This document shows positions 22,597 through 34,119 of a stretch of DNA of 64,000 bases, one piece after another (positions within the stretch are counted from its first letter, which is position 1; each line of letters opens with the position of its first letter). A program made the translations under genes and the position numbers. Under the pieces are notes generated by a model that worked only from the letters and a program-made list of their open reading frames with translations, searched no databases and was not told the DNA's origin. This DNA is from Bradyrhizobium canariense (GTDB lineage: Bacteria > Pseudomonadota > Alphaproteobacteria > Rhizobiales > Xanthobacteraceae), in the NCBI RefSeq assembly GCF_019402665.1, contig NZ_VSST01000016.1:1-64000 (forward strand). Direction: 5' to 3'.

Positions 22597-22637
22597 ATGC
22601 TGATGCAGGCTTGCGCCGCCCGTCGCACGTGGGCAGC

Positions 22638-23327
22638 CTAATCCCCCGCCTTCAGCCTGTACCCAATCCCCGTCTCCGTCAGCACATATTGCGGCCGTTC
22701 CGGATCGGCCTCGATCTTCTGCCGGAGCTGGCGGACATAGACGCGCAGATATTGCGCGTCGGTCAACTCGTCCCAGAGCTCCCTCAGCAGGAAGCGGTGA
22801 GTGAGCACCTTGCCGGCGTGCTGCACCAACACACGCAGGAGGTCATATTCCTTCGGCGACAGTTTGACGTCGCGCTCGCCGACCTTCACGATCCGGCGCA
22901 CCAGATCGACTGAGAGATCGCCGGCACGAAACACCGGGCGTTCGCCCTGGATCTGAAGCTGGTGCCGCAGCGCCGCGCGCAGGCGCGCCAGCAGCTCGTC
23001 CATGCCGAACGGCTTTGTCAGGTAATCGTCGGCCCCGAGATCGAGCGCCTCCACCTTGCCGGCCTCGTCGCCACGGCTCGACAACACCACGATCGGCACC
23101 GCGTCATTGCGGGCGCGGATGGTACGCAACAACTCATGGCCCTGGATGTCGGGAAGGCCGAGATCGAGGATGATCAGCGCGGGGCCCTCGCTGAGCTTCT
23201 CCAGCGCGGTCTTGCCGTTCGACGCCTCCAGTATCTCATAGCCTTGCGTCGAGAGCCCCATCCGCAGCAATTTGCGGATCGGCGGCTCGTCGTCGATGAC
23301 CAGCACCTTGATCGGGGCTGCGCTCAT
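22638..23327 (-). CDS. kdpE: Potassium-responsive response regulator KdpE
   Basis: OmpR-family regulator of 229 aa that activates kdp transcription after phosphorylation by KdpD. The receiver domain has the acidic pair in VLVIDDEPP, phosphoacceptor Asp55 in IILDLGLPD and the conserved Lys in YLTKPFGMDEL. The winged-helix domain has KLSPKEYDLLRVLVQHAGKV and the YVRQLRQKIE recognition region. ATG at 23327 overlaps the kdpD stop (ATGA), which places it last in the operon. Confidence 0.95.
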   Translation of the reverse strand: MSAAPIKVLVIDDEPPIRKLLRMGLSTQGYEILEASNGKTALEKLSEGPALIILDLGLPDIQGHELLRTIRARNDAVPIVVLSSRGDEAGKVEALDLGADDYLTKPFGMDELLARLRAALRHQLQIQGERPVFRAGDLSVDLVRRIVKVGERDVKLSPKEYDLLRVLVQHAGKVLTHRFLLRELWDELTDAQYLRVYVRQLRQKIEADPERPQYVLTETGIGYRLKAGD

Positions 23328-26047
23328 GCGGCGGTATCCAATGCGTGGGTCGGGGCCGGAATGGGCAGGCGGATGGTCAGAACCGCGCCGCTCCGGTCGC
23401 TGCGATTCGCGGCCGAGATCGTGCCATGCATCGCCTCGACGAAGCCGCGGGAGATGGCGAGCCCGAGCCCGGTGCCGGGACGGACATGGTCGCCCTTCTG
23501 CGCGCGATAAAACTTGTCGAACACGCTCTCGAGCTCCTCCGACGGAATGCCGTCGCCCTCGTCGGCAATCTGGAGCACCACATGATCGCTGTCGCGCCGG
23601 CTGCGGATCGAAACCGTGGCGTGGGGCTGCGAATATTTGGCGGCGTTGTCGAGCAGGTTGAACAGCACCTGCTCGAACAGCACCGCATCGAGCTGGAGCA
23701 TAGGAAGGTCTGCGGCCAACTCCAGCTCCACCTTGTGGGCGGTGAGGATCTTGGCTGCCCGCCGGAGCGCGCTGCCGACGATCTCTCCGAGATCGTGCAA
23801 CGCCGTGTTGGGCACGATGGCCCCGGATTCGAGCTTGGTCATGTCGAGCAGATTGGCGATGAAGCGGTTGAGCCGTTCGGATTCGTCGATGACCGTCGCG
23901 AGCAGGTCGCGCTTCTCGGTGTCGGAGAGCGCGCTGGCGAGATCGCGCATGGTCGAGGCCGCACCTAGCACGGATGCGAGTGGCGTCTTCAGGTCGTGTG
24001 AAATCGACGTCAACAATGCGGAACGCAGCCGCTCGGATTCGACGGAGCGCTTGACGCGATCGACGTCCTCGACCAGCAGCACGCGCTCGATCGCCAGCGC
24101 GCCCTGGTCGACCAGCGCATCGAGCAGCCGGCGCTGGTCCGGCGTCAGCAAGGGACCGGTGCGGTCGTCGTCGATGCCGATGACCCCGATCGGGCCGCGC
24201 CCGGTGCGCATCGGCAGGAACAGCCGTTTTGCACCCGGCAGCGTGTCCGAGCCGCGGCCTGCAGGGCGGTCGTTGCTCCAGGCCCAGTTGGCGGCGGCAA
24301 GGTCGGCCTGATCGAGATCGTCTTCGGGGGGATAGCCCGACTTCACCGTGAGCAGGCCGTCCTCCGGCAACAGCAGCACCACGCGGACTTTCAGCATCAG
24401 CGCGATCTGGTAGGCGGTCGCCCACAGCACGTCGTCGAGCGTGCCGGTACCGGCGAGCTTGCGGCTGAATGCATAGAGTTGCTCGGTGGTCCGGATGCGA
24501 CCGATCGCAGCATCGGCCTGGGTGCGGACCCGCCCCGCGACGTTCGACACCACGAACGCAATCAGCATGAAGAAAAAGAACGCCGCGACATTGGTCGGAT
24601 CGGTGATGGTGAAGGTATAGACCGGCGGCAGAAAGAAGAAATTGTAGGCGAGCGACGCCGCGACACTCGCAAGCAACGACGGCCACAATCCGTAGCGCAC
24701 GGCAACCGTCACCACGGCGGTCAGAAACATCAGGTCGACGTTCTCAATGCCGAAATACGGCTTGATGGCCACGGCAGCAGCGAGGCCAAGCGCGGTGATC
24801 CCGAGCGCCTTCAGATAGGGCCTGGCATCGAACGGGTCCGATCGCGTTGCGGTCTGCACCGTCGTCTTCGGCGCCGGCTCGCTCGTGAGTTCGTCGCCAG
24901 GAATGACATGCACGCTGATATTGCCGGCGCGGCGCACCAGATCGTGCACGACGGAACCGCGCGTCATCTCGAACCAGAGCGAGCGCGTCGACTTGCCGAT
25001 CACGATCTGGGTGACGTTGTTGCCCTGAGCGAAGTTGACGATGTCGTCGGCGATGTGGCGGCCGACAGCGGGAATGGTCAAGGCTTCACCGCCCAGCGAC
25101 TCTGCGAGCCGCAGAGTGTCGGCAAGCCGATCGCGCTGCTCGTCGGACAATTGCAGCGACCGCCGCGTCTCGATCGAGACCGCGGTGAACGGAGCGTGCA
25201 GCCGGTCGGCCAGCCGCTTGGTGTAGCGGACGAGGCCGGCCGCGCGTGGATCCTCGCTGACGCAGACCAGGATGCGCTCGCCCGCGGCCCAGGGGCCTGC
25301 GATGGCGTTCGCCTGCATGTGGGTGAGAAGCTGCTCGTCGACGCGTTCGGCCGTGCGCCGCAGCGCGAGTTCGCGCAGCGCGGTGAGGTTGCCCGGCGAG
25401 AAGTAGTGGTCCAGCGCCCGCTCAGCCTGCCTGGGGACGTAGACTTTGCCTTCCTTCAATCGCTGGATCAGATCGTCGGGCGTGAGGTCGATCAGCTCGA
25501 TGGCGTCGGCGCGGTCGAACACCGAATCCGGCACCGTCTCGCGCACCCGCACATGGGTGATCTGGGCGACGACGTCGTTCAGGCTTTCGATGTGCTGGAT
25601 GTTGACCGCGGTATAGACGTCGATGCCGTGGGACAGCAGTTCCTCGACATCGAGATAGCGCTTGGGATGGCGGCTACCGCTGGCATTGGTGTGAGCGAGT
25701 TCGTCGACCAGCGCAACTTTCGGGCGGCGCGCGATCACGGCATCGAGATCCATCTCCTCGACGATCTGGCCCCGGTAATCGAGTTTCTTGCGCGGGACGA
25801 CTTCCAGCCCGCGCACCAGCGCCTCGGTCTCGGTGCGGCCATGGGTCTCGACGAAACCGACGACGACATCGACGCCGGCCTTGCGCTTGGCATGGGCGCT
25901 CTGCAGCATCTCATAGGTCTTGCCGACGCCGGGCGCGGCGCCGACGAATATCTTCAGCTTGCCGCTGACGCTCTCCTCCCGGCGCGCGGCTTCCAGCAGC
26001 GCCTCCGGCGACGGACGTTGTTCGGGATCGCGGCGCTCTCGGACCAT
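23324..26047 (-). CDS. kdpD: Osmosensitive K+ channel histidine kinase KdpD
   Basis: Membrane sensor kinase of 907 aa, full length for the family. The N-terminal KdpD domain has Walker A GAAPGVGKT (36-44) and DELAHTNASG, followed by a Usp-like region. Four closely spaced membrane helices (DUF4118) occupy about 410-502, then a GAF-like domain, HisKA with phosphoacceptor His684 in SISHDLKTPLASVLG, and the HATPase with DEGDGIPSEELESVFDKFYR. It starts 40 bp after kdpC and overlaps kdpE. It senses low K+ and turgor and signals to KdpE. Confidence 0.96.
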   Translation of the reverse strand: MVRERRDPEQRPSPEALLEAARREESVSGKLKIFVGAAPGVGKTYEMLQSAHAKRKAGVDVVVGFVETHGRTETEALVRGLEVVPRKKLDYRGQIVEEMDLDAVIARRPKVALVDELAHTNASGSRHPKRYLDVEELLSHGIDVYTAVNIQHIESLNDVVAQITHVRVRETVPDSVFDRADAIELIDLTPDDLIQRLKEGKVYVPRQAERALDHYFSPGNLTALRELALRRTAERVDEQLLTHMQANAIAGPWAAGERILVCVSEDPRAAGLVRYTKRLADRLHAPFTAVSIETRRSLQLSDEQRDRLADTLRLAESLGGEALTIPAVGRHIADDIVNFAQGNNVTQIVIGKSTRSLWFEMTRGSVVHDLVRRAGNISVHVIPGDELTSEPAPKTTVQTATRSDPFDARPYLKALGITALGLAAAVAIKPYFGIENVDLMFLTAVVTVAVRYGLWPSLLASVAASLAYNFFFLPPVYTFTITDPTNVAAFFFFMLIAFVVSNVAGRVRTQADAAIGRIRTTEQLYAFSRKLAGTGTLDDVLWATAYQIALMLKVRVVLLLPEDGLLTVKSGYPPEDDLDQADLAAANWAWSNDRPAGRGSDTLPGAKRLFLPMRTGRGPIGVIGIDDDRTGPLLTPDQRRLLDALVDQGALAIERVLLVEDVDRVKRSVESERLRSALLTSISHDLKTPLASVLGAASTMRDLASALSDTEKRDLLATVIDESERLNRFIANLLDMTKLESGAIVPNTALHDLGEIVGSALRRAAKILTAHKVELELAADLPMLQLDAVLFEQVLFNLLDNAAKYSQPHATVSIRSRRDSDHVVLQIADEGDGIPSEELESVFDKFYRAQKGDHVRPGTGLGLAISRGFVEAMHGTISAANRSDRSGAVLTIRLPIPAPTHALDTAA

Positions 26048-26087
26048 CAGGCCAATATAATCATCGGGGCGCCGCGAGCCTAGTCCG

Positions 26088-26693
26088 CTACTTCGCGGCG
26101 GCGCGGTCGAGCGCGAGGTTCAACGCCAATACGTTAACGCGCGGTTCGCCCAGCAGACCGAGCAAACGACCCTGGACATTGGCGGCCACAAGCTGCTTCA
26201 CAGCCTCTTCCGGCATATTCCGCGCCTTGGCGACCCGCGGCACCTGAAATTGCGCGGCTTCCGGCGAAATGTCCGGGTCGAGGCCGCTGGCAGAGGTGGT
26301 GACCAGATCGACCGGCACGTTCGCGTTCGGGTTTTCCGCCTTCAGCTTGTCCACGTCCTCCTTCAGCCGGTCGGCCAGCGCCTTGCTGGTCGGGCCGAGA
26401 TTGGAGCCGCCCGAGTTCGCGGCGTTATAGGGCGCCGAAACGGTCTTGGTCGAATCACTCGGATCCGGCGCCAGCGTCGCCGAAGGACGGCCGTGGAAGT
26501 ACTTGTCCTCCTTGAACGCCTGCCCGATCAGGGCGGAGCCGACCACCTTGCCGTCGCGCTCGATCAGGCTGCCGTTCGCTTTCGCCGGGAAGATCGCGCC
26601 GGCAATGGCTGTCATCGCGAGTGGATAAGCGAGGCCGGTGATGGCGGTGAGCACCAGCAGCAGGACGATCGCGGGGCGAATTTCTCTGAGCAT
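26088..26693 (-). CDS. kdpC: K+-transporting ATPase subunit C
   Basis: Single-span accessory subunit of the KdpFABC pump, 201 aa. It has an N-terminal membrane helix ([19 protein letters not shown]), then [18 protein letters not shown] and the conserved [14 protein letters not shown] and ARNMPEEAV motifs. The start at 26693 has a TAGGAG site. A hairpin repeat (26713-26798) sits between it and kdpB, unlike the tight junctions elsewhere in the operon. Confidence 0.95.
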   Translation of the reverse strand: MLREIRPAIVLLLVLTAITGLAYPLAMTAIAGAIFPAKANGSLIERDGKVVGSALIGQAFKEDKYFHGRPSATLAPDPSDSTKTVSAPYNAANSGGSNLGPTSKALADRLKEDVDKLKAENPNANVPVDLVTTSASGLDPDISPEAAQFQVPRVAKARNMPEEAVKQLVAANVQGRLLGLLGEPRVNVLALNLALDRAAAK

Positions 26694-26712
26694 GTATTTC
26701 TCCTATTTCGTT

Positions 26713-26798
26713 CGTCATTGCGAGCGAAGCGAAGCAATCCAGAATCTTTCCGCGGAAGCAGTCTGGATTGCTTCGTCGCTTCGCTCCTCGCAATGACG
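26713..26798. repeat. Dispersed hairpin repeat, copy 2, inside kdp operon
   Basis: Left arm 26713-26742 and right arm 26763-26798 form an imperfect inverted repeat: the right arm carries small insertions. The arms and the loop (ATCTTTCCGCGGA core) match the copy at 22517-22596 almost base for base. It fills the 108-bp gap between kdpB and kdpC. Confidence 0.88.
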
Positions 26799-26801
26799 CG
26801 G

Positions 26802-28919
<2,118 letters not shown>

Positions 28920-28943
28920 GGACGTAACTCCGAGAGAGCTCGA

Positions 28944-30647
28944 TCAGAAGAGGTTGCCGGCGTTCATCGCGAGATGCTCGACGATGGGACCGAGTGCGAG
29001 CGCCGGGAAGAAGGTGAGGCCGCCGATGATCAGGATCACCCCGACGACGAGACCGACGAACAGCCCGCCCGTGGTCGGAAGCGTGCCCGCCGACGCCGGG
29101 ATTGACTTCTTGGCGGCAAGCGACCCGGCGATCGCCATCGCCGGGATAATCATGAAGAAGCGGCCGACGAACATCGCACTGGCGAGCGTGAGGTTGTAGA
29201 ACAAGGTGTTGCCGGTGAGACCCGCAAAGGCCGAGCCGTTGTTGCCGGTCGCCGAAGTGAAGGCGTAGAGCACCTCGGTGAAGCCGTGCGGCCCGGCATT
29301 CGCCATCGAGGCGACCGCAGCCGGATAGACAACGCCGACCGCGGTCCAGCCAAGATACATCAGCGGCAGCACCAGGATCGCAAGCATCGCCATCTTGACC
29401 TCGCGCGCCTCGATCTTCTTGCCGACATATTCCGGCGTGCGGCCGACCATGAGTCCCGCGACGAAGATCGCGAGCACGACGAACAGCAGCATGCCGTAAA
29501 GGCCGGCGCCGACGCCGCCGACGATGATCTCGCCGAGCTGCATGTTGATCAGCGGAATCATGCCGCCGATCGCGGTAAAACTGTCATGCATGGCGTTGAC
29601 CGCGCCGCAGGAGGCCGCAGTCGTGATCACGGCGAACAGCGAGGACGCGACGATCCCGAAGCGGACCTCCTTGCCCTCCATGTTGCCGCCGACGAGGCCT
29701 AGCGCCTGAAGCGTCGAGGTGCCGTTGGCTTCCGCCCAATAGGTAATGGCAACGCCGGCGACGAACAGCACGCCCATCACGGCGAGGATCGCCCAGCCCT
29801 GACGCTGGTTGCCGACCATGCGGCCGAACACGTTGGTCAGTGCGGCGCCCAGCGCGAAGATCGACAGCATCTGGACGAAGTTCGACAGCGCGGTCGGATT
29901 CTCGAACGGGTGCGCGGCATTGGCGTTGAAGAAGCCGCCGCCATTGGTGCCGAGCATCTTGATGGCAACCTGCGAGGCAACCGGGCCGACCGCGATGGTC
30001 TGCCTGGCGCCCTCGAGCGTGGTGGCCTCGACATAGTCGCCGAGCGTCTGCGGCATGCCCTGCGAGACGAGGAACAGCGTGTAGACGATGCAGATCGGCA
30101 GCAGCACGTAGAGCGTACAGCGTGTCACGTCGACCCAGAAATTTCCGACGGTGCGCGTCGAGGCGCGCGAGAAGCCACGGATCAGCGCCACCGCCAGCGC
30201 GATGCCGGTTGCAGCCGACAGGAAATTCTGGTGCGTCAGGCCGAGCATCTGCACGAGATAGGAAATCGTGCTCTCGCCGCCGTAGTTCTGCCAGTTGGTG
30301 TTGGTGATGAAGGAGATCGCGGTGTTGAAGGAGAGGTCCTCGGCGACCGCGCCCTGCCCGGCGGGATTGAACGGCAAAATGGCCTGGAGCCGCATCACGC
30401 CATAGATGATCAGGAAACCGCCGACGTGGAATAGCAGCATGGCGACCGTATAGGTCAGCCAATGCTGCTCGCGCTTCTCGTCGACGCCGGAGAACCAGTA
30501 GATGCCGGCCTCGATGGGACGCAGCACCGGCGAAAGAAACGTCTTCTCGCCGTTGAATACACGCGTCATGTACCAGCCGAGCGGCTTCGCCAGCGCGACG
30601 ATGACGACGCAGAATAGAATGATCTGGAACCAACCGAGCACAGTCAT
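28944..30647 (-). CDS. kdpA: K+-transporting ATPase subunit A
   Basis: Ion-conducting subunit of the Kdp pump, 567 aa, polytopic, and related to the Trk/Ktr superfamily. The four pore-loop signatures include [13 protein letters not shown] and [20 protein letters not shown]. The protein begins [20 protein letters not shown]. It is separated from kdpF by about 110 bp, which may hold another small frame. Confidence 0.97.
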   Translation of the reverse strand: MTVLGWFQIILFCVVIVALAKPLGWYMTRVFNGEKTFLSPVLRPIEAGIYWFSGVDEKREQHWLTYTVAMLLFHVGGFLIIYGVMRLQAILPFNPAGQGAVAEDLSFNTAISFITNTNWQNYGGESTISYLVQMLGLTHQNFLSAATGIALAVALIRGFSRASTRTVGNFWVDVTRCTLYVLLPICIVYTLFLVSQGMPQTLGDYVEATTLEGARQTIAVGPVASQVAIKMLGTNGGGFFNANAAHPFENPTALSNFVQMLSIFALGAALTNVFGRMVGNQRQGWAILAVMGVLFVAGVAITYWAEANGTSTLQALGLVGGNMEGKEVRFGIVASSLFAVITTAASCGAVNAMHDSFTAIGGMIPLINMQLGEIIVGGVGAGLYGMLLFVVLAIFVAGLMVGRTPEYVGKKIEAREVKMAMLAILVLPLMYLGWTAVGVVYPAAVASMANAGPHGFTEVLYAFTSATGNNGSAFAGLTGNTLFYNLTLASAMFVGRFFMIIPAMAIAGSLAAKKSIPASAGTLPTTGGLFVGLVVGVILIIGGLTFFPALALGPIVEHLAMNAGNLF

Positions 30648-30651
30648 GGCA

Positions 30652-30756
30652 TTAACCCTTCAGACTTCGTGTCCCGCGCAGAAGCGGCAGAACTATCGCG
30701 AGCAGGCCTGCGACGAGCGCGGCATCAGCCAGCAGCAACTCGACGAGCAACAGCAC
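30652..30756 (-). CDS. Possible 34-aa hydrophobic peptide between kdpF and kdpA
   Basis: A GTG-initiated frame begins 3 nt after the kdpF stop and ends with TAA 4 nt before the kdpA ATG. It encodes [19 protein letters not shown], then AIVLPLLRG and a polar end TRSLKG: a plausible single membrane helix with a positive tail. It fits the gap exactly, with tight spacing on both sides. The ribosome site is weak and I do not recognise a family, so this could be chance in Leu-rich, high-GC sequence. Confidence 0.35.
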   Translation of the reverse strand: MLLLVELLLADAALVAGLLAIVLPLLRGTRSLKG

Positions 30757-30759
30757 AGG

Positions 30760-30849
30760 TCAGAACCGTTCCGGCCGCAGCAACGCATAAGTGAGGTAGA
30801 TCAGCAGGCCGAACGAGACCGCACTGGCGAGCGCATAATCGAACATCAT
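30760..30849 (-). CDS. kdpF: K+-transporting ATPase subunit F
   Basis: A 29-aa single-helix subunit that stabilises KdpFABC. The sequence MMFDYALASAVSFGLLIYL followed by TYALLRPERF ends with the hallmark YALLRPERF of KdpF. A GAGGGAG site lies upstream of the paired ATG codons. It lies in the expected position before kdpA. Confidence 0.9.
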   Translation of the reverse strand: MMFDYALASAVSFGLLIYLTYALLRPERF

Positions 30850-30860
30850 GGTCCGCTCCC

Positions 30861-30944
30861 TCACAGTCGTTCGCAGGCGTAGGTGTAGCCGATCGCAAGG
30901 GCGAAGAAGGCGAAGCCCAGCGCCAGCATCAGAATGTCCATCAT
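30861..30944 (-). CDS. 27-aa single-helix peptide at head of kdp operon
   Basis: Encodes MMDILMLALGFAFFALAIGY followed by TYACERL: one membrane helix and a short charged tail. GAGGAG precedes the paired ATG codons at good distance. It lies 11 bp upstream of kdpF and is the first frame of the kdp transcript. Similar short peptides ending in Cys-(Asp/Glu)-Arg-Leu are, from memory, found at this position in other rhizobia, but no function is known to me. It could be an additional pump subunit or a leader peptide. Confidence 0.65.
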   Translation of the reverse strand: MMDILMLALGFAFFALAIGYTYACERL

Positions 30945-31074
30945 GGGATTGCTCCTCGTTGCGTCCTTAGGTCCGGCACAACCATTTCTCTGCGACCCGG
31001 CGAGGCACGCGATGACTGCAACGCATGTCCACGGTGCCGACCGGGACTTTTGACCGTGCTGAAGTGCCAGCACG

Positions 31075-31126
31075 GGCATAGGTTTTCGAGATGAGGGGTC
31101 TGGCGACGTTATAGGAATCTCATAAA
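31075..31126 (-). promoter_or_regulatory. KdpE-box-like module, kdp-facing copy
   Basis: Read on the minus strand from 31126, it shows TTTATGAGATTCCTATAAC, 12 nt, CTCATCTCG and then a run ending ATGCC. TTTATG and CCTATA start 11 bp apart, the half-site spacing of OmpR-family sites. The E. coli KdpE site is remembered as TTTATA-N5-TTTACA. It lies about 160 bp upstream of the first kdp peptide. Confidence 0.5.
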
Positions 31127-31160
31127 GGCCGGGGGCGCCGTGCTGATCGGACTAGGGACA

Positions 31161-31212
31161 TTTATGAAATCCCTATATCTCTCGCTCCCTTCTCATCTCG
31201 TTTTCAAATGCC
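31161..31212 (+). promoter_or_regulatory. KdpE-box-like module, copy facing the gene at 31272
   Basis: Shows TTTATGAAATCCCTATATC, 12 nt, CTCATCTCG and then a run ending ATGCC. The 19-mer matches the kdp-facing copy at 16 positions and CTCATCTCG at all 9, with identical spacing. It also contains the palindrome TAGGGA-N11-TCCCTA (31153-31175). Confidence 0.5.
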
Positions 31213-31271
31213 GCTTTAGCCATCCTGGAGACGCCGGCCGACTGACCGACGCCGATTCCAGGAGGCCTGAG

Positions 31272-31739
31272 ATGACCGCCGCCGCTCTCCGACATGAAGA
31301 TCCAGCATCGCTCAGCGCACGCCTCCGTCGCGCGCAGGCAATGACGCCGTCCTTGATGCTCGACGTCATGCAAACCTGCCGGCGCGTCCCGTCGCTTGGC
31401 CAGAGCGAGCACACGGCACGCCTCATGCACCTGATCGACGCGGAAGCCTGGACCGATACTGCGCTGTTGCTGATGGAGCTCGAGTTGCGGCTATGGCAGG
31501 TCCGCCGCATCGCCTACGACGACGGCGAATGGCACTGCGCGCTCTCGCGCGAACGCGAATTGCCGGACTGGCTGGATGCCGCGATCGAGGCGCAACATGC
31601 CGACCTCGCGCTGGCCCTGCTGTCCGCCTTCGTTGAGGTGCAAGCGTCGGCCATGGAGCTATCGCGGCCGGGCGCCCCCTCGGTGCGTCGGTCGCTGGAC
31701 CCGCTCTACGAGCCGGCCGGCTGCGGCAATTTCAGCTAG
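31272..31739 (+). CDS. Hypothetical protein, divergent from kdp
   Basis: A soluble-looking 155-aa protein starting MTAAALRHEDPASL, with AGGAGG at 31260-31264 before the ATG. An open frame upstream to 31140 lacks a ribosome site and would run through the promoter module. The middle is Leu/Glu-rich and helical (DTALLLMELELRLWQVRR), followed by DDGEWHCALSRERELPDWLD. There is no signal peptide, membrane helix or recognised motif. Its promoter region mirrors that of kdp, so it may be induced by potassium limitation. Function unknown. Confidence 0.75.
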   Translation: MTAAALRHEDPASLSARLRRAQAMTPSLMLDVMQTCRRVPSLGQSEHTARLMHLIDAEAWTDTALLLMELELRLWQVRRIAYDDGEWHCALSRERELPDWLDAAIEAQHADLALALLSAFVEVQASAMELSRPGAPSVRRSLDPLYEPAGCGNFS

Positions 31740-31802
31740 CGGCGCCGCGGAAAATCGTCAGCCGATCTGGCGCAATTTCACGGAACCGTGTAGATCGGTT
31801 TC

Positions 31803-32438
<636 letters not shown>

Positions 32439-32471
32439 ACAGGTTCGCGCGATCGGGTTAGTCCGGTTGCC

Positions 32472-34058
32472 ATGAGCGCTAACGAATTTTCGCTGCAATC
32501 GCTGATCCGGACCGAAGCCGCCGCCGACCCGGCCTTCGTGTTCGACGGCACGCCGGTCTCGCGCGCGGAATTCGCAGCAAAGGTCGAGCAGACTGCCGCC
32601 TGGCTCGCCGCGCAGGACATCGGCAAGGGCGACGTCGTTGCGGTCTGGCTGGTCAACCGCATCGAATGGATCGCGCTGCTGTTCGCCGCCGCCCGGCGTG
32701 GGGCAATCGTCGCCGCCGTCAATACGCGCTACCGCAGCGCGGAGGTCGCGCATCTCCTGAAGCTGTCCGGCGCCCGTCTGATGGTGATCGAAGCCGCGTT
32801 CCGCTCGATCGACTTTGTCGCTATTCTCGCCGACATTGCGAAGGACGACGTGCCTGCGCTGCGAGAGATCGCGGTGGTCGGCGCGGATGAGATTGCCGCC
32901 CAATGGCCCTGCGTGCGCCTCGATGCCTTCGAGAAGCGCTATCCGCCTGCCCCGCCTGCTCAGGATGATTTCGATCTGCCGGTTCTGCTCTACACGACAT
33001 CGGGCACCACCAAGGGACCGAAGCTTGTCGCGCATTCGCAGCGCACGCTGGCGACGCACGCCGCCTCCGTTGCCACGGCGCTAAGACTCTCTCCGCAACG
33101 CCATTCGCTGCTGGCGATGCTGCCGTTCTGCGGTACCTTCGGCATGACCAGCCTGCTCGGCTTCATCGCAGCCGGCGCGACCGTCCATGTGCTCGATGCC
33201 TTCGAGGCCGCACCGGCGGCCAGGATCCTCGCCGAGCGCGAGATCACGCACTCATTCGGCTCGGACGAGATGTTCCGCCGCATCCTTGCGCTCACCGATG
33301 GACCGCGGCCGTTCCCGTATCTCGAAATCTGCGGCTTCGCCGCGTTCCAGCCTGGCTGGCGCGAGCTTGCCGCCGAGGCCGAGGCGCGCGGCATGCCGCT
33401 GTTCGGCCTCTACGGTTCGAGCGAGGTGCAGGCCCTGTTCTCGATCGGCCGCGCCACCGACGCCTTCGCCGACCGGATCGAGGGCGGCGGCTGGCCGATG
33501 TCGCCGGAGGCCGAGGTCCGCGTGCGCAACACCGAGACCGGCGAGCTCGCAGCTCCCGGGGTCTCCGGCGAGATCGAGATCAGTGCGCCGTCATGTTTCC
33601 TCGGCTACTTCAACAACCCCGACGCGACCCGCGATGCGATCACCGCGGACGGCTTCTTCCGCACCGGCGACATCGGCCGGCGGCGCGGCAACGGCTCCTT
33701 CGTCTACGAGACTCGCGCGGGCGACGCCATGCGGCTCGGCGGTTTTCTCGTGGCTCCCGGCGAGATCGAGGACGAGCTCAAATCCTGCACTGGGGTCGCC
33801 GATGCCCAGGTCGTCGCGGTCGATCTGAAGGGCCAGGCGCGCTGCGTCGCCTTCGTGATCGCCGCCCAGGATTCCCAGGAGGACCCGCCGCAGCAACAGA
33901 CGCTGGTTGCATGCCTGCGCGAGCGGCTCGCAGGCTACAAGGTGCCGGCGCGGATCTATGTCGTCGACGCCTTCCCCGTCACCGACAGCGCCAATGGCGT
34001 CAAGATCCAGCGCGCCCGGCTTCGGGCCATGGCGATGGACCGGATCGCTGCGGAATAA
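32472..34058 (+). CDS. AMP-dependent acyl-CoA synthetase/ligase family protein
   Basis: A 528-aa member of the ANL superfamily that would activate a carboxylic acid as acyl-AMP and then acyl-CoA. It shows the phosphate loop YTTSGTTKGPK (about 174-184), GLYGSSEV in place of the usual YGxTE motif, FFRTGDIGRR for the hinge region and a C-terminal NGVKIQRARLR carrying the catalytic Lys. The substrate cannot be read from sequence. Convergent beta-oxidation-type genes follow (acyl-CoA dehydrogenase, then MaoC and CitE-type genes), suggesting a short or branched acid. Confidence 0.85.
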   Translation: MSANEFSLQSLIRTEAAADPAFVFDGTPVSRAEFAAKVEQTAAWLAAQDIGKGDVVAVWLVNRIEWIALLFAAARRGAIVAAVNTRYRSAEVAHLLKLSGARLMVIEAAFRSIDFVAILADIAKDDVPALREIAVVGADEIAAQWPCVRLDAFEKRYPPAPPAQDDFDLPVLLYTTSGTTKGPKLVAHSQRTLATHAASVATALRLSPQRHSLLAMLPFCGTFGMTSLLGFIAAGATVHVLDAFEAAPAARILAEREITHSFGSDEMFRRILALTDGPRPFPYLEICGFAAFQPGWRELAAEAEARGMPLFGLYGSSEVQALFSIGRATDAFADRIEGGGWPMSPEAEVRVRNTETGELAAPGVSGEIEISAPSCFLGYFNNPDATRDAITADGFFRTGDIGRRRGNGSFVYETRAGDAMRLGGFLVAPGEIEDELKSCTGVADAQVVAVDLKGQARCVAFVIAAQDSQEDPPQQQTLVACLRERLAGYKVPARIYVVDAFPVTDSANGVKIQRARLRAMAMDRIAAE

Positions 34059-34119
34059 CGTTTATGGGCTTCGCTTGGAGGCAACCATCGCAGCGCCCCG
34101 CAATGGTGCGCGCTCAAGC

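Larger units (their letters stand above)
30945..31271. other. Divergent intergenic region of kdp and the unknown gene at 31272
   Basis: This 327-bp gap contains no supported gene. It holds two outward-facing copies of a promoter/operator module (described separately) separated by 34 bp, one pointing to kdp and one to the gene at 31272. The remaining sequence next to kdp (30945-31074) shows nothing I recognise. Confidence 0.7.

Noticed and set aside
31153-31175. TAGGGA-N11-TCCCTA palindrome as a stand-alone operator
   Set aside because: Its right half is part of the duplicated promoter module and the left half is not repeated in the kdp-facing copy, so the palindrome alone is less convincing than the module.
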